Shown here one piece after another: positions 1-6,368 of a stretch of DNA of 17,427 bases; the first letter of the stretch is position 1; each line of letters starts with the position of its first letter. A model generated the notes under the pieces. That model did not search any database. It was not told where the DNA came from and was given only the letters and a program-made list of their open reading frames with translations. The stretch comes from RI-92 sp037384645 (GTDB lineage Bacteria > Pseudomonadota > Gammaproteobacteria > UBA6429 > Thiohalophilaceae). The stretch covers positions 1-17,427 of the forward strand of contig JARRNT010000042.1 in NCBI GenBank assembly GCA_037384645.1, read 5' to 3'. A program made the translations under genes and the position numbers.

Positions 1-24
1 TAACCTGCTGAAAAGGCTGTCCCA

Positions 25-138
25 ATGTTTCAAGCTACGGTACGAGGTAGACGATATAGAATTGTGACAGGCGATAGATTCAGACGGGCTGAGGCAGTTA
101 TACTTTACCCAGATCAAGGAATGAGGTTTGTACCCTGA
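25..138 (+). CDS. possible small basic protein, 37 aa, unknown
   Basis: An ATG at 25 opens a 37-codon frame ending in TGA at 136-138. It is preceded by an AAAAGG ribosome-binding-like sequence at 11-16 with an 8-base spacer. The product is strongly basic in its first half (VRGRRYR, DRFRRAE) and then turns hydrophobic (AVILYP), which looks protein-like. I recognise no family. The frame also runs upstream to a stop at positions 1-3, so it is not the tail of a longer gene entering the window, although a decayed C-terminal remnant is possible. Support is the good Shine-Dalgarno and the composition only. Confidence 0.35.
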   Translation: MFQATVRGRRYRIVTGDRFRRAEAVILYPDQGMRFVP

Positions 139-272
139 ATCAATTGCATTATTGAGGGTACTCGAAAATCAGGGATGTCGGTAGCCATACAGTACGTAAG
201 TGGTTGAATAAGTCGTGCAACGATTACAACGATTATATATGGTGCCCGGCACAGGATAAGGAATTAAGCAGC

Positions 273-506
273 ATGCGCTTTAAACGTAATTTGCATACTC
301 TGGATCGCATTGTGCGCCTGGTGCTTGGTCTGGGCTGCATTTACATCGGGTTTATTGATCGAAGTATAATCGGTAACGCGCTGGCTGCATTTCTGGTAGG
401 ACTCTTCGGCGTAATCAATTTGTTTGCCGCTTTCTTCTCGTATTGTCCGATTTATGGGCTCACAGGTATCAGCACTTGCCGTAGTAAAGAACGGAAGCAT
501 GACTGA
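273..506 (+). CDS. DUF2892-family small inner-membrane protein
   Basis: This 77-residue protein has the DUF2892 pattern: an N-terminal LDRIVRLVLG segment, two hydrophobic segments (about residues 13-28 and 33-54) separated by a short polar turn, and a C-terminal CPIYGLTGIST motif matching the family's CPLY...GI.T ending. Family members are membrane proteins of unknown function, and the same domain occurs as the membrane anchor of some rhodanese proteins such as YgaP. A longer frame opens at 204, but I chose 273 because AAGGA lies at 258-262 with a 10-base spacer and the conserved region begins here. Its stop overlaps the next gene's start by one base (TGATG), so it is probably translationally coupled to the diguanylate cyclase. 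Function unknown; family assignment fairly sure. Confidence 0.8.
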   Translation: MRFKRNLHTLDRIVRLVLGLGCIYIGFIDRSIIGNALAAFLVGLFGVINLFAAFFSYCPIYGLTGISTCRSKERKHD

Positions 507-1603
507 TGTCATTACGACTGAAGTTGTTTGTCGGTATCAGCCTGTTCTTCATCGTCGCCCTTTCATTCTTCGGCTACATGGCGTATGACGCGGCTAAGCA
601 ATCCGGTACTGCACGGGAAGCGTCGTTGTTACAGGATTTATCCATTGGACTAAGTCGAGATTTAGAAGCGGATATTGGCACGCGCCCGGGTGCGAACGCG
701 ATTAACAAATGGCTGCATGAATTTAACAGCCTGCATCTCGCCATCATGGTGCACTACGACAAAAAGCTCTGGCTGTCTAAACTGGCGCACCAGGAAATTC
801 CGCAGAAAGTCAGACATCAAATTATAACAGTGTCCGGGCGTGGCTCGATGTCGTCAGGGCAGCAAAACTATGTCTGGTATACAAGTTCAATCGGTAACAC
901 CAGTTCTACCCTGACTGTGATCCATGATACGAACGCTATGGAGGCTCAGATGTTGTTTAAACGTCTGACCGTGCCATTGATCATTGCTGCACTGATTATT
1001 CTGTGGGTGGCTGGATGGAGTACGCAATATGTTGCGGCATTGCTGGAGAAACTTAATGCGCAAAAGGATAAGCTGAAACATCAGGCAACGCATGATGCGC
1101 TGACCGGTCTGCCCAATCGCAGTTTAATGCTCGACAGGCTGGTTTCTACTATGCAGGAGGTCGATCAAAGTAATTCAGAACTGGCATTGTTATTTATTGA
1201 TCTCAATCGGTTCAAGGAAATAAATGACAGCCTGGGGCATCACTACGGGGATATGTTGCTGATGGATTTATCCAGCCGTTTGCAGCAGGTTTTACGCAAA
1301 TCGGATATGGTTGCCCGCCTGGGAGGGGATGAGTTTGCGGTGATTCTTGGCCATGTGACTACACAAGAGGCGCAGCTTATTGCAGGAAAACTTAATGATG
1401 TTATCAGTCAGGAAATCGAGATTGAGGGCAATAAACTCCATGTTAGCGGCAGTATTGGTATTGCCCGTTATCCATTTCATACGACGGAAACCGGTACTCT
1501 GCTGCGCTATGCCGATCTTGCCATGTATGCCGCCAAACGCGCCGGAGACGGTTATGTATTCTATGAGCCGGAACTCGATGCTGCACAGGCAACGAGCGGC
1601 TGA
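506..1603 (+). CDS. membrane-anchored diguanylate cyclase (GGDEF)
   Basis: A 365-residue protein that should make cyclic di-GMP from two GTP at the inner membrane. A first hydrophobic segment lies at about 6-24, a periplasmic sensor region at about 28-152, a second membrane segment at about 155-172, then a short coiled linker (EKLNAQKDKLKHQ). The GGDEF domain covers about 194-355. It begins with HDALTGLPNR, carries the substrate-binding FIDLNRFKEIND segment, and has an intact GGDEF signature at 273-277. The product-inhibition site RKSD (264-267) sits exactly five residues before GGDEF, so feedback inhibition is expected. No EAL domain follows. The periplasmic part resembles no sensor fold I can name, so the signal is unknown. 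The ATG overlaps the DUF2892 stop by one base, and GGAAG at 493-497 can serve as ribosome-binding site. Confidence 0.93.
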   Translation: MSLRLKLFVGISLFFIVALSFFGYMAYDAAKQSGTAREASLLQDLSIGLSRDLEADIGTRPGANAINKWLHEFNSLHLAIMVHYDKKLWLSKLAHQEIPQKVRHQIITVSGRGSMSSGQQNYVWYTSSIGNTSSTLTVIHDTNAMEAQMLFKRLTVPLIIAALIILWVAGWSTQYVAALLEKLNAQKDKLKHQATHDALTGLPNRSLMLDRLVSTMQEVDQSNSELALLFIDLNRFKEINDSLGHHYGDMLLMDLSSRLQQVLRKSDMVARLGGDEFAVILGHVTTQEAQLIAGKLNDVISQEIEIEGNKLHVSGSIGIARYPFHTTETGTLLRYADLAMYAAKRAGDGYVFYEPELDAAQATSG

Positions 1604-1882
1604 ACGCAGGTATGGACAAGTCCCCGGTTTTCTTCAGCAAATAGTGTGTAGGTTTCGCTAAAGCGTTCTGGATAAGACTGCCAGGCAATTCGCCTGCTAA
1701 TACCAGTGCTAGCGCCGGTTGGTGGCGATGAGGCGCAATTTCTGGCATCGCTTTATGATTATGCGGCTGGCATTTGCTCCAGATCAGTTCTCTACTCGTC
1801 GTTCTTGCTATCATTAGATTTTTTTCAGGGATTTTCTTTCCCCAGAATGCTGACTTTAATATTTAACGACTTGCCAGCCAAT
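1604..1882 (+). other. intergenic region between cyclase and HExxH gene
   Basis: No gene recognised. It holds a small hairpin at 1682-1696 (5-bp arms CAGGC/GCCTG, 5-base loop) without a T-run, and a T7 run at 1818-1824 without a good stem before it. Neither is a convincing terminator. The downstream gene's frame stays open back through part of this region, but the translation there is not conserved-looking. Confidence 0.4.
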
Positions 1883-2962
1883 ATGGGTCTTTTTACGAGA
1901 AGAGCCGCTTGCTTGTGTATAGCCGGCATGCTGCTGTGTGGCTCCGTATCCGGCGCGACCGGGGCGGTTGGCAACAACAGTGAGAATTCTACGGCCCGAA
2001 ACAAGCTGGAAAAGATCGTTGTCAGCAGGCTTGCCTTTTATGCCAGTCATTTTCCTGATATGGATTTTGTCGTACTCGATACCGCTGGCAGTGTTGAGAA
2101 AAATATGCACGCCTTGTACAGGATAGTGGGGGAAGATCCAGTGCCACTGGACTATGCGCATCCGGAACATTTGCGTCATGCACTATTGATGTCGACCTAT
2201 ATACGAATCCAGATACTGCTGCATACCGATGTCGGGTCGGCGACCTTGTTTGCGCCAGGCAAAGGCGCTATCGCTCGACGCAAACAGGTTTGTATCGTCA
2301 CGCTCAACCCCTGGGTAATTGCTAAAAACGATGCGGCAGCAACCCGGCACTTGCTGGATCTTCCTGAAAAGACTTTTGACGAAATTCCACGCTCACGCTA
2401 TCTGGAGCATACGTCCTATTTATTATTCGCATTGGATCACGAGATCTATCATTGTCTCGATACCAGCTTTAACGGCCCCATCCCCATGTCACAACAAACA
2501 CATTGGGGTGATTACCAGATGCGTAGAAACGAGGATGGTGCAGATGCCTTCGCCGTGCTAATGCAAATGAAGTCACACGGCCGAGTCACTGCAGATACGC
2601 GTACACTCAAACTGATTCGCGGTCTCACGCTGCTTGGCAAGGATCCCGATCATTATACCTACCCGGCAATTGAAGCGGCATTGCAGGTACGTCCGATAAA
2701 AAGCAAGCTGAATGATGTGCAAAGTTGTTTTCGTGTGGCAACACGTATTCGAAACAGCGTCGTGGGAAGTTATACAGATTTCCTTCGTTTCGCGGCCGCT
2801 GAACAACAGGCCATGATCAAGCTGGGTGTGTCACTCGATGTTTGCCCGTTTGACAGTACCGGTGCAGATCCTGCAATCGTTGATAAGCTGATTTCTAAAA
2901 CCAGGGATGCATATCGGAAACTCACGGGTCATCCATTACCGATACCGGTCAGCGCAGATTGA
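1883..2962 (+). CDS. exported protein with HExxH zinc-protease-like motif
   Basis: A 359-residue protein from the chosen start. Residues 1-28 look like a signal peptide: GLFTRR, then a hydrophobic core (AACLCIAGMLLCG), then small residues (SVSGATGA). The key feature is LDHEIYHCLD, an HExxH motif at 186-190. It is followed by NEDGADAF with Glu217, placed like the third zinc ligand of gluzincins (compare ExxAD in M48 peptidases). This suggests a periplasmic zinc metalloprotease or a relative. The rest (PLDYAHPEHLRHA, the helical C-terminal half) matches no named family I know. The frame stays open upstream to an ATG at 1706, but the start at 1883 places the signal peptide at the N-terminus; no strong Shine-Dalgarno supports either choice, and an ATG at 1847 is also possible. 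Proteolysis is inferred from the motif only. Confidence 0.72.
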   Translation: MGLFTRRAACLCIAGMLLCGSVSGATGAVGNNSENSTARNKLEKIVVSRLAFYASHFPDMDFVVLDTAGSVEKNMHALYRIVGEDPVPLDYAHPEHLRHALLMSTYIRIQILLHTDVGSATLFAPGKGAIARRKQVCIVTLNPWVIAKNDAAATRHLLDLPEKTFDEIPRSRYLEHTSYLLFALDHEIYHCLDTSFNGPIPMSQQTHWGDYQMRRNEDGADAFAVLMQMKSHGRVTADTRTLKLIRGLTLLGKDPDHYTYPAIEAALQVRPIKSKLNDVQSCFRVATRIRNSVVGSYTDFLRFAAAEQQAMIKLGVSLDVCPFDSTGADPAIVDKLISKTRDAYRKLTGHPLPIPVSAD

Positions 2963-3018
2963 GTAGACTGGCGCGATGCGTATCATATGATAATAGCGTG
3001 ATCTCACAACACCCCACA

Positions 3019-3048
3019 TTGATATCACCGTACCAGAACTGCTACAAT
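3019..3048 (+). promoter_or_regulatory. sigma70-type promoter for the gene at 3083
   Basis: A TTGATA -35 hexamer (3019-3024) and a TACAAT -10 hexamer (3043-3048) are separated by 18 bases, with an extended -10 TGC just before TACAAT. Transcription should start near 3055, giving a leader of about 28 bases. Each hexamer matches its consensus in five of six positions, the best classical promoter I found in the window. Confidence 0.6.
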
Positions 3049-3082
3049 ATTAGTCACTTTAGGGCATCCGGCAGAATCCGCC

Positions 3083-3433
3083 GTGAATGTGATCAAACTG
3101 ACAAAATCTCTAGCCGCCTGGCGAACTCCAAAATTTGCAGCGGCCTTCAAATTAGAGGTGGCCTCACTCGGGGCAAATCAACTGCCGTTACAAAGTGCGC
3201 TGGCACACAGCAGTTATGTAGCCGATGATCGAATTGAGGCGGTAATCCTCCAAAGTGATGAGTCAGACACGGTCGTTCGGGTCAAGACAGGGATATTCTT
3301 CAACGGCGTTGTCGCAGGTAGTTGCTGCGCCGATGACCCGACCAGCATTTGTGAACAAGCGGAGTACTGTGAACTGGAATTCCGGATCAACAAGCTCACC
3401 GCCGACACCCAGGTGATGTTGTTGGACGGCTGA
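3083..3433 (+). CDS. conserved hypothetical protein, cysteine-rich, 116 aa
   Basis: The product begins NVIKLTKSLAAW and contains PLQSALAHSSYV, VRVKTGIFFNGVVAG and a cysteine cluster, SCCADD...CEQAEYCELEF (cysteines at about 80, 81, 89 and 95). I recognise this layout from short, uncharacterised gammaproteobacterial proteins of about the same length; no function is known to me. The close cysteines amid acidic residues could bind a metal, which is inference. The start is GTG at 3083; a second in-frame GTG at 3089 is an alternative, and no strong Shine-Dalgarno decides between them. A sigma70 promoter lies at 3019-3048, so the gene probably has its own transcript. No signal peptide or membrane segment, so cytoplasmic. 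Confidence 0.72.
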   Translation: MNVIKLTKSLAAWRTPKFAAAFKLEVASLGANQLPLQSALAHSSYVADDRIEAVILQSDESDTVVRVKTGIFFNGVVAGSCCADDPTSICEQAEYCELEFRINKLTADTQVMLLDG

Positions 3434-3608
3434 GCAGTTCCCTGGTAATTCAGTGCAGCGGTTTGCACCATCGTTAAGCTCAATGCGGTCGTGATGCACT
3501 GCTTCTGCCCGCAAAATTTGCGCGTTTTCCAGTAGCGACGCCATTTTTGCCGTGGCCCTTATTTTGCATGGACATATAAAGAAAACTTGTCGTTGATTTA
3601 TAGGTCAT

Positions 3609-3704
3609 ATGTACACCATGAAAAAATTTAAACCTTTTGTGCCAATTCAAGAAAGCGAGGTCAAACAACAGTTATGTCAGAAGAAGCAGGTCACCTCATA
3701 CTAG
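3609..3704 (+). CDS. possible 31-aa upstream ORF overlapping the DUF3579 start
   Basis: An ATG at 3609 (with a second in-frame ATG at 3618) opens a lysine-rich frame (MYTMKKFKPFVPIQE...) that ends at TAG 3702-3704. It overlaps the first ten codons of the DUF3579 gene in another frame. A weak AGG lies five bases before the first ATG. It could be a regulatory leader peptide or chance; the DUF3579 protein aligns with its family without it, so it is not a frameshifted N-terminus. Confidence 0.25.
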   Translation: MYTMKKFKPFVPIQESEVKQQLCQKKQVTSY

Positions 3705-3991
3705 GTGTTACAAAAAAAGGTAAGAAATTTCGTCCGTCAGACTGGGTAGAGCGTATCGCCACCGTTTTTGGCCGCTTTGATGCCAGTAAGCGTCTGCATT
3801 ACAGTCCCATGGTACGGCCGGCTTTTTTCGACGGTTTACGCTGCCTGTTCATTGCCAGCAGTCTGTTGATGGTCGATCCTGCCGGTTATGATTACGTGAT
3901 GAATTTCGCCAAGAGTAACCAGCTCCAGATCAAGCAGGTAGGTCAGGCCAACCAGCCTGAGCCACCCCACGAGCTTCCCGACGTGGCATAA
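3674..3991 (+). CDS. DUF3579 family protein
   Basis: A 105-residue cytoplasmic protein. The N-terminal half carries the DUF3579 signature: ILGVTKKGKKFRPSDWVERI (9-28), then RLHYSPMVRPAFFDGLRCLF and MVDPAGYDYVMNFAKSNQL, matching the family's GKxFRPSDWAERL...YSPxVxP...DGxKCL...NFAxxN pattern. The family is widespread in beta- and gammaproteobacteria and has no assigned reaction. The last 17 or so residues (VGQANQPEPPHELPDVA) are a polar, proline-rich tail beyond the domain. ATG at 3674 is chosen because the conserved region starts a few residues later; GAGG at 3656-3660 is a distant Shine-Dalgarno. An upstream ORF overlaps this start. The gene converges with the dienelactone hydrolase gene 49 bases downstream. 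Confidence 0.85.
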   Translation: MSEEAGHLILGVTKKGKKFRPSDWVERIATVFGRFDASKRLHYSPMVRPAFFDGLRCLFIASSLLMVDPAGYDYVMNFAKSNQLQIKQVGQANQPEPPHELPDVA

Positions 3992-4023
3992 CAGCCACGC
4001 AGGTACGGAGCACTCCTGCCAGG

Positions 4024-4039
4024 CGCGCCAGTCGGCGCG
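4024..4039. terminator. GC-rich hairpin between convergent genes
   Basis: A perfect 6-bp inverted repeat, CGCGCC and GGCGCG, with a 4-base AGTC loop lies between the stops of the convergent DUF3579 and dienelactone hydrolase genes. There is no T-run on either side, so it is at best a weak bidirectional terminator or an RNA 3'-end stabiliser. Confidence 0.35.
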
Positions 4040-4040
4040 A

Positions 4041-4745
4041 TCATGCCAGTTTGCGTTTGAAGAAATCCAGCGTGCGTGGCCAGGATGTCCGCGCCGCTTC
4101 CTCCCGATAGCGATCCGCATTATCAAAATTCATAAAGGCGTGGCCGGCACCGGCATAGGTGTAAAACTCATGCTCCTTTCCATGGCGCGTCAATTCCTGT
4201 TCCAGCTTCTGCCGGTCTTCCGGTGAGGGATTGGTGTCATCATCCCCGAAGTGATAGAGGATTGGGCAGTTCAGTCGTTCGGTGAGCGAGAAGGGCGAAG
4301 GGCCATCACCCCAGGGGATCATGATATGTCCGCCATAGTAGGCGACAGCGGCATGAAACCGGGGATTGAGGGCTGACATGAGATAGGCGACCCGGCCACC
4401 CATGCAGAATCCGATGATACCCAGCCGTGAGGTGTCGGTCAGCGGATGACCCTGCAGGTAGTCAACGGCGGCATTCACATCAGATTCGACCTCGGGGTCG
4501 CGCAGTTGCTTGAGTTTGTCCAGCATGCCCCCAACGCGGGCATCCAGTCGGTGAAACAGGTCGGGAGCGGCGACGAAATACCCGGCCTCGGTCAGGCGGG
4601 TGACCATGGTCTGGGTAAAATGATCCACCCCGGCGGCATGCATGATGACCACCACGGTCGCGAAGGGGCCATCGCCACTGGGCCAGGCGGTATACATGCC
4701 CATGGCGCCATCACCGGTTGGGATCGTGACTGTCAGTGAGTTCAT
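4041..4745 (-). CDS. dienelactone hydrolase family protein
   Basis: A 234-residue alpha/beta hydrolase of the dienelactone hydrolase family. The nucleophile elbow is GFCMGG with Cys114, the family's hallmark cysteine in place of serine. The acid lies in the FGDDDTNPSP segment (Asp168-170) and the catalytic histidine in AGAGHAFMN (His202). N-terminal elements VVVIMHAAG and YFVAAPDLFHR are also typical. No signal peptide, so cytoplasmic. True dienelactone hydrolases cleave dienelactones in chlorocatechol breakdown, but most chromosomal homologues outside such operons have unknown ester or lactone substrates, and no aromatic-degradation genes are nearby. AAGGA precedes the ATG with a 7-8 base spacer. 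It follows the DUF202 gene by 30 bases on the same strand and is probably co-transcribed with it. Confidence 0.92.
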   Translation of the reverse strand: MNSLTVTIPTGDGAMGMYTAWPSGDGPFATVVVIMHAAGVDHFTQTMVTRLTEAGYFVAAPDLFHRLDARVGGMLDKLKQLRDPEVESDVNAAVDYLQGHPLTDTSRLGIIGFCMGGRVAYLMSALNPRFHAAVAYYGGHIMIPWGDGPSPFSLTERLNCPILYHFGDDDTNPSPEDRQKLEQELTRHGKEHEFYTYAGAGHAFMNFDNADRYREEAARTSWPRTLDFFKRKLA

Positions 4746-4775
4746 GGGGCTATCCTTGCGCGTTGACGGCCGTAT

Positions 4776-5129
4776 TCAGGCAGCCTTGTCGTTCTGACGA
4801 AACTCTTCAGTTAGCTTTTTTTCGAGAAATTTTTCCTTTTCCACCAGCTTCTTGAAGCGGATCGTATTGGATATAAATTCGCGCAGGCCGATGATGAACA
4901 CCACAATGCCACAAGACATCAGGATGAAACCGGAAATTTCGAAAAACTGGTGATGGATAAGCTTGACGAAGGCGATGCCGAGGGCGAACAGTGCGATGGA
5001 GGTTCGTCCATAGGCGAGAAATGTTCGTTTGTTGGCCAGGACCGTGCGGTCCAGGGCAAGCCAGTCGCGCAGGATCATCTCTTCGCGTTTAAATTCTTCG
5101 TATGGGTCGTCGATCACAATCTGCCTCAT
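4776..5129 (-). CDS. DUF202 family membrane protein
   Basis: A 117-residue protein with the DUF202 (YidH-like) signature LALDRTVLANKRTFLAYGRT at about 24-43, followed by two membrane segments (about 44-58 and 65-83) and a basic, coiled-coil-prone C-terminal tail rich in Lys and Glu (KKLVEKEKFLEKKL). Family members are small inner-membrane proteins of unknown function. The start at 5129 lacks a clear Shine-Dalgarno, but residues before Met18 (DPYEEFKREE) look like the usual DUF202 N-terminus, so I keep it; Met18 is the alternative. It is the first gene of a likely two-gene transcript with the hydrolase. An inverted repeat lies just upstream, in what would be its leader. Confidence 0.85.
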   Translation of the reverse strand: MRQIVIDDPYEEFKREEMILRDWLALDRTVLANKRTFLAYGRTSIALFALGIAFVKLIHHQFFEISGFILMSCGIVVFIIGLREFISNTIRFKKLVEKEKFLEKKLTEEFRQNDKAA

Positions 5130-5140
5130 TTAATGTCAGG

Positions 5141-5185
5141 GCACCACTCACCTGTTGTACCGGGTGGGCCGGGCTGGTGAGGTGC
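5141..5185 (-). repeat. inverted repeat in the DUF202 leader
   Basis: GCAC and CTCACC (5141-5152, with a two-base bulge) pair with GGTGAG and GTGC (5176-5185), giving about ten base pairs around a 23-base GC-rich loop. It lies 12 bases upstream of the DUF202 start and could fold in its mRNA leader. Confidence 0.4.
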
Positions 5186-5223
5186 CGGAACGATACACAG
5201 GAATGCAGTGTCAGTTTAGTTTT

Positions 5224-5249
5224 CGACCACTGGTTTGGACCATCGGTCG
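5224..5249. repeat. imperfect inverted repeat, operator-like
   Basis: CGACC-AC-TGGT, a 4-base TTGG loop, then ACCA-TC-GGTCG: nine base pairs with a 2x2 internal mismatch. It could be a protein-binding dyad or an RNA hairpin in the DUF202 upstream region. Confidence 0.35.
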
Positions 5250-5292
5250 GATTGCATACTGCTTGAGCGGGGCAAACCTTACCCGTATCCCT

Positions 5293-5320
5293 TTATGACG
5301 TCAAGATGACACCGTCATAA
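5293..5320. repeat. 8-bp perfect inverted repeat with nested TGAC/GTCA half-sites
   Basis: TTATGACG (5293-5300) and CGTCATAA (5313-5320) are perfect reverse complements around a 12-base loop. Inside, the order is TGAC-GTCA-AGA-TGAC-ACC-GTCA, so two adjacent dyads share the same half-site. This looks more like tandem operators than a terminator. Confidence 0.45.
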
Positions 5321-5616
5321 CCCATTGTTTTTATACAAAGAATGAGTCTATCGGTGCTTTTCCTGCGGCCTTTGGGCACCCTGGGGCGATGACCGGCAGC
5401 CTGGATCTGGTTCAGAAATCAAACCACTAACATTTATTTCCCAAGAATAGAGTCAAGATTGGCCCTGAAAGTTCAGCAGCGTGCTCGGATAGCGTTTTGC
5501 GTCATGAGTCACTCTCGATTGAGCGAGTGCGTCGGTTTACGCGGCAGTCGATACCGAATGGACAGTAAATAAACAATATTTTCAGGCCGTTGCCACAATT
5601 TATTTAACATTTCTTC

Positions 5617-5622
5617 TATAAT
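5617..5622 (+). promoter_or_regulatory. consensus -10 hexamer upstream of the FHA gene
   Basis: TATAAT matches the sigma70 -10 consensus exactly, but no good -35 sits 16-18 bases upstream (TTGCCA at 5590-5595 leaves a 21-base spacer). If used, the FHA leader would be about 175 bases long. Confidence 0.3.
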
Positions 5623-5806
5623 GGGTAAAAGACCACTAAAATGTGATGGTGATCGCAGTTTTTCCTCGCCTCGATGACGCATGTCGTCACGGGCATGCTG
5701 CGAGCCATGATGGGGGATGTGGCCTGGTATCCGGCAAAGCTACAACGTATGTGGCAGAATCAGGTCGGATTGTCAGCCGTAGGAGAGTCCAACACGGGAG
5801 TGAAAC

Positions 5807-6166
5807 ATGTCGCAAAATCTGGATATCGAAAAAATTACAGGCTTGCGCTTGTGTGATAGCAGCGGGGAGAGGACCATCCATGTTCTACGCAACGGTGATT
5901 TCTGTATCGGCCGTGCCCCGGACAATCACCTGGCGGTGGACGAACGGACAGTGAGTGCGCACCATGCCAAGATCTATACCTACCTTACTGCCTCCTACAT
6001 CGAGGACCTGGACAGCACCAATGGGACATTCCTGAACGGCAAAAGGATCAAACAACATGTGCTTAAGGCCGGGGACGTGATTCGCATGGGGGCATATCAA
6101 CTGACATTGCAGGAACCGGAAAGTCCCAGCCTTGCCGAAAGCCAGGCAAACAGGGCGGTTGTGTAA
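5807..6166 (+). CDS. FHA domain protein
   Basis: A 119-residue protein that is essentially one forkhead-associated domain, which binds phosphothreonine peptides. The conserved residues are in order: Gly35-Arg36 (FCIGRAPDN), Ser50 and His53 (SAHHAKI), then DLDSTNGTFLNG (67-78) and the closing LKAGDVIRMGAYQLTL. No signal peptide or membrane segment, so it should act in the cytoplasm as a phosphopeptide reader. No Ser/Thr kinase, phosphatase or type VI secretion gene is in the window, so its partner is unknown. CGGGAG at 5795-5800 gives a good ribosome-binding site with a 6-base spacer. About 200 bases separate it from the next gene, so co-transcription is uncertain. Confidence 0.93.
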   Translation: MSQNLDIEKITGLRLCDSSGERTIHVLRNGDFCIGRAPDNHLAVDERTVSAHHAKIYTYLTASYIEDLDSTNGTFLNGKRIKQHVLKAGDVIRMGAYQLTLQEPESPSLAESQANRAVV

Positions 6167-6319
6167 AATTCCAAAAAAACATCTCTATAAGTTTTAGCTG
6201 TGTGCGCCAAGGCCGACAACGATCAGAAGGTCCTTGTGATATCGGGAGTACAGAGGAAACGGGTTGTGTGACCTGACCAGTCTGTCGCATTACCCGGGCT
6301 GAAAGGGTTTCACGACAAA

Positions 6320-6336
6320 CCGGTGATGTTCACCGG
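6320..6336. repeat. 7-bp perfect inverted repeat before the M48 gene
   Basis: CCGGTGA, a TGT loop, then TCACCGG. It lies about 30 bases upstream of the peptidase start, where it could be an operator or a leader hairpin. No T-run follows. Confidence 0.45.
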
Positions 6337-6368
6337 CAGTACGAAACTGACACCTGGAGATGAGCAAG

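Larger units (their letters stand above)
5130..5806. other. 677-base gap with several inverted repeats, no convincing gene
   Basis: The region separates the minus-strand DUF202 gene from the plus-strand FHA gene, so it should hold divergent promoters. I see hairpin-capable repeats at 5141-5185, 5224-5249 and 5293-5320 (listed separately) and a consensus -10 hexamer at 5617-5622. Short frames near 5643-5860 give low-complexity, unrecognisable translations that overlap the FHA start, and I do not accept them. Confidence 0.5.

Noticed and set aside
1818..1824. T7 run as a terminator for the diguanylate cyclase
   Set aside because: No stable stem directly precedes it and it is more than 200 bases after the stop.
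1706..1882. N-terminal extension of the HExxH protein
   Set aside because: The added residues are not conserved-looking and would place the signal peptide 59 residues in; a GGDE string near its start is chance, not a cyclase motif.
5643..5954. Plus-strand frames upstream of and over the FHA gene start
   Set aside because: Translations are not protein-like and overlap the well supported FHA start with its good ribosome-binding site.
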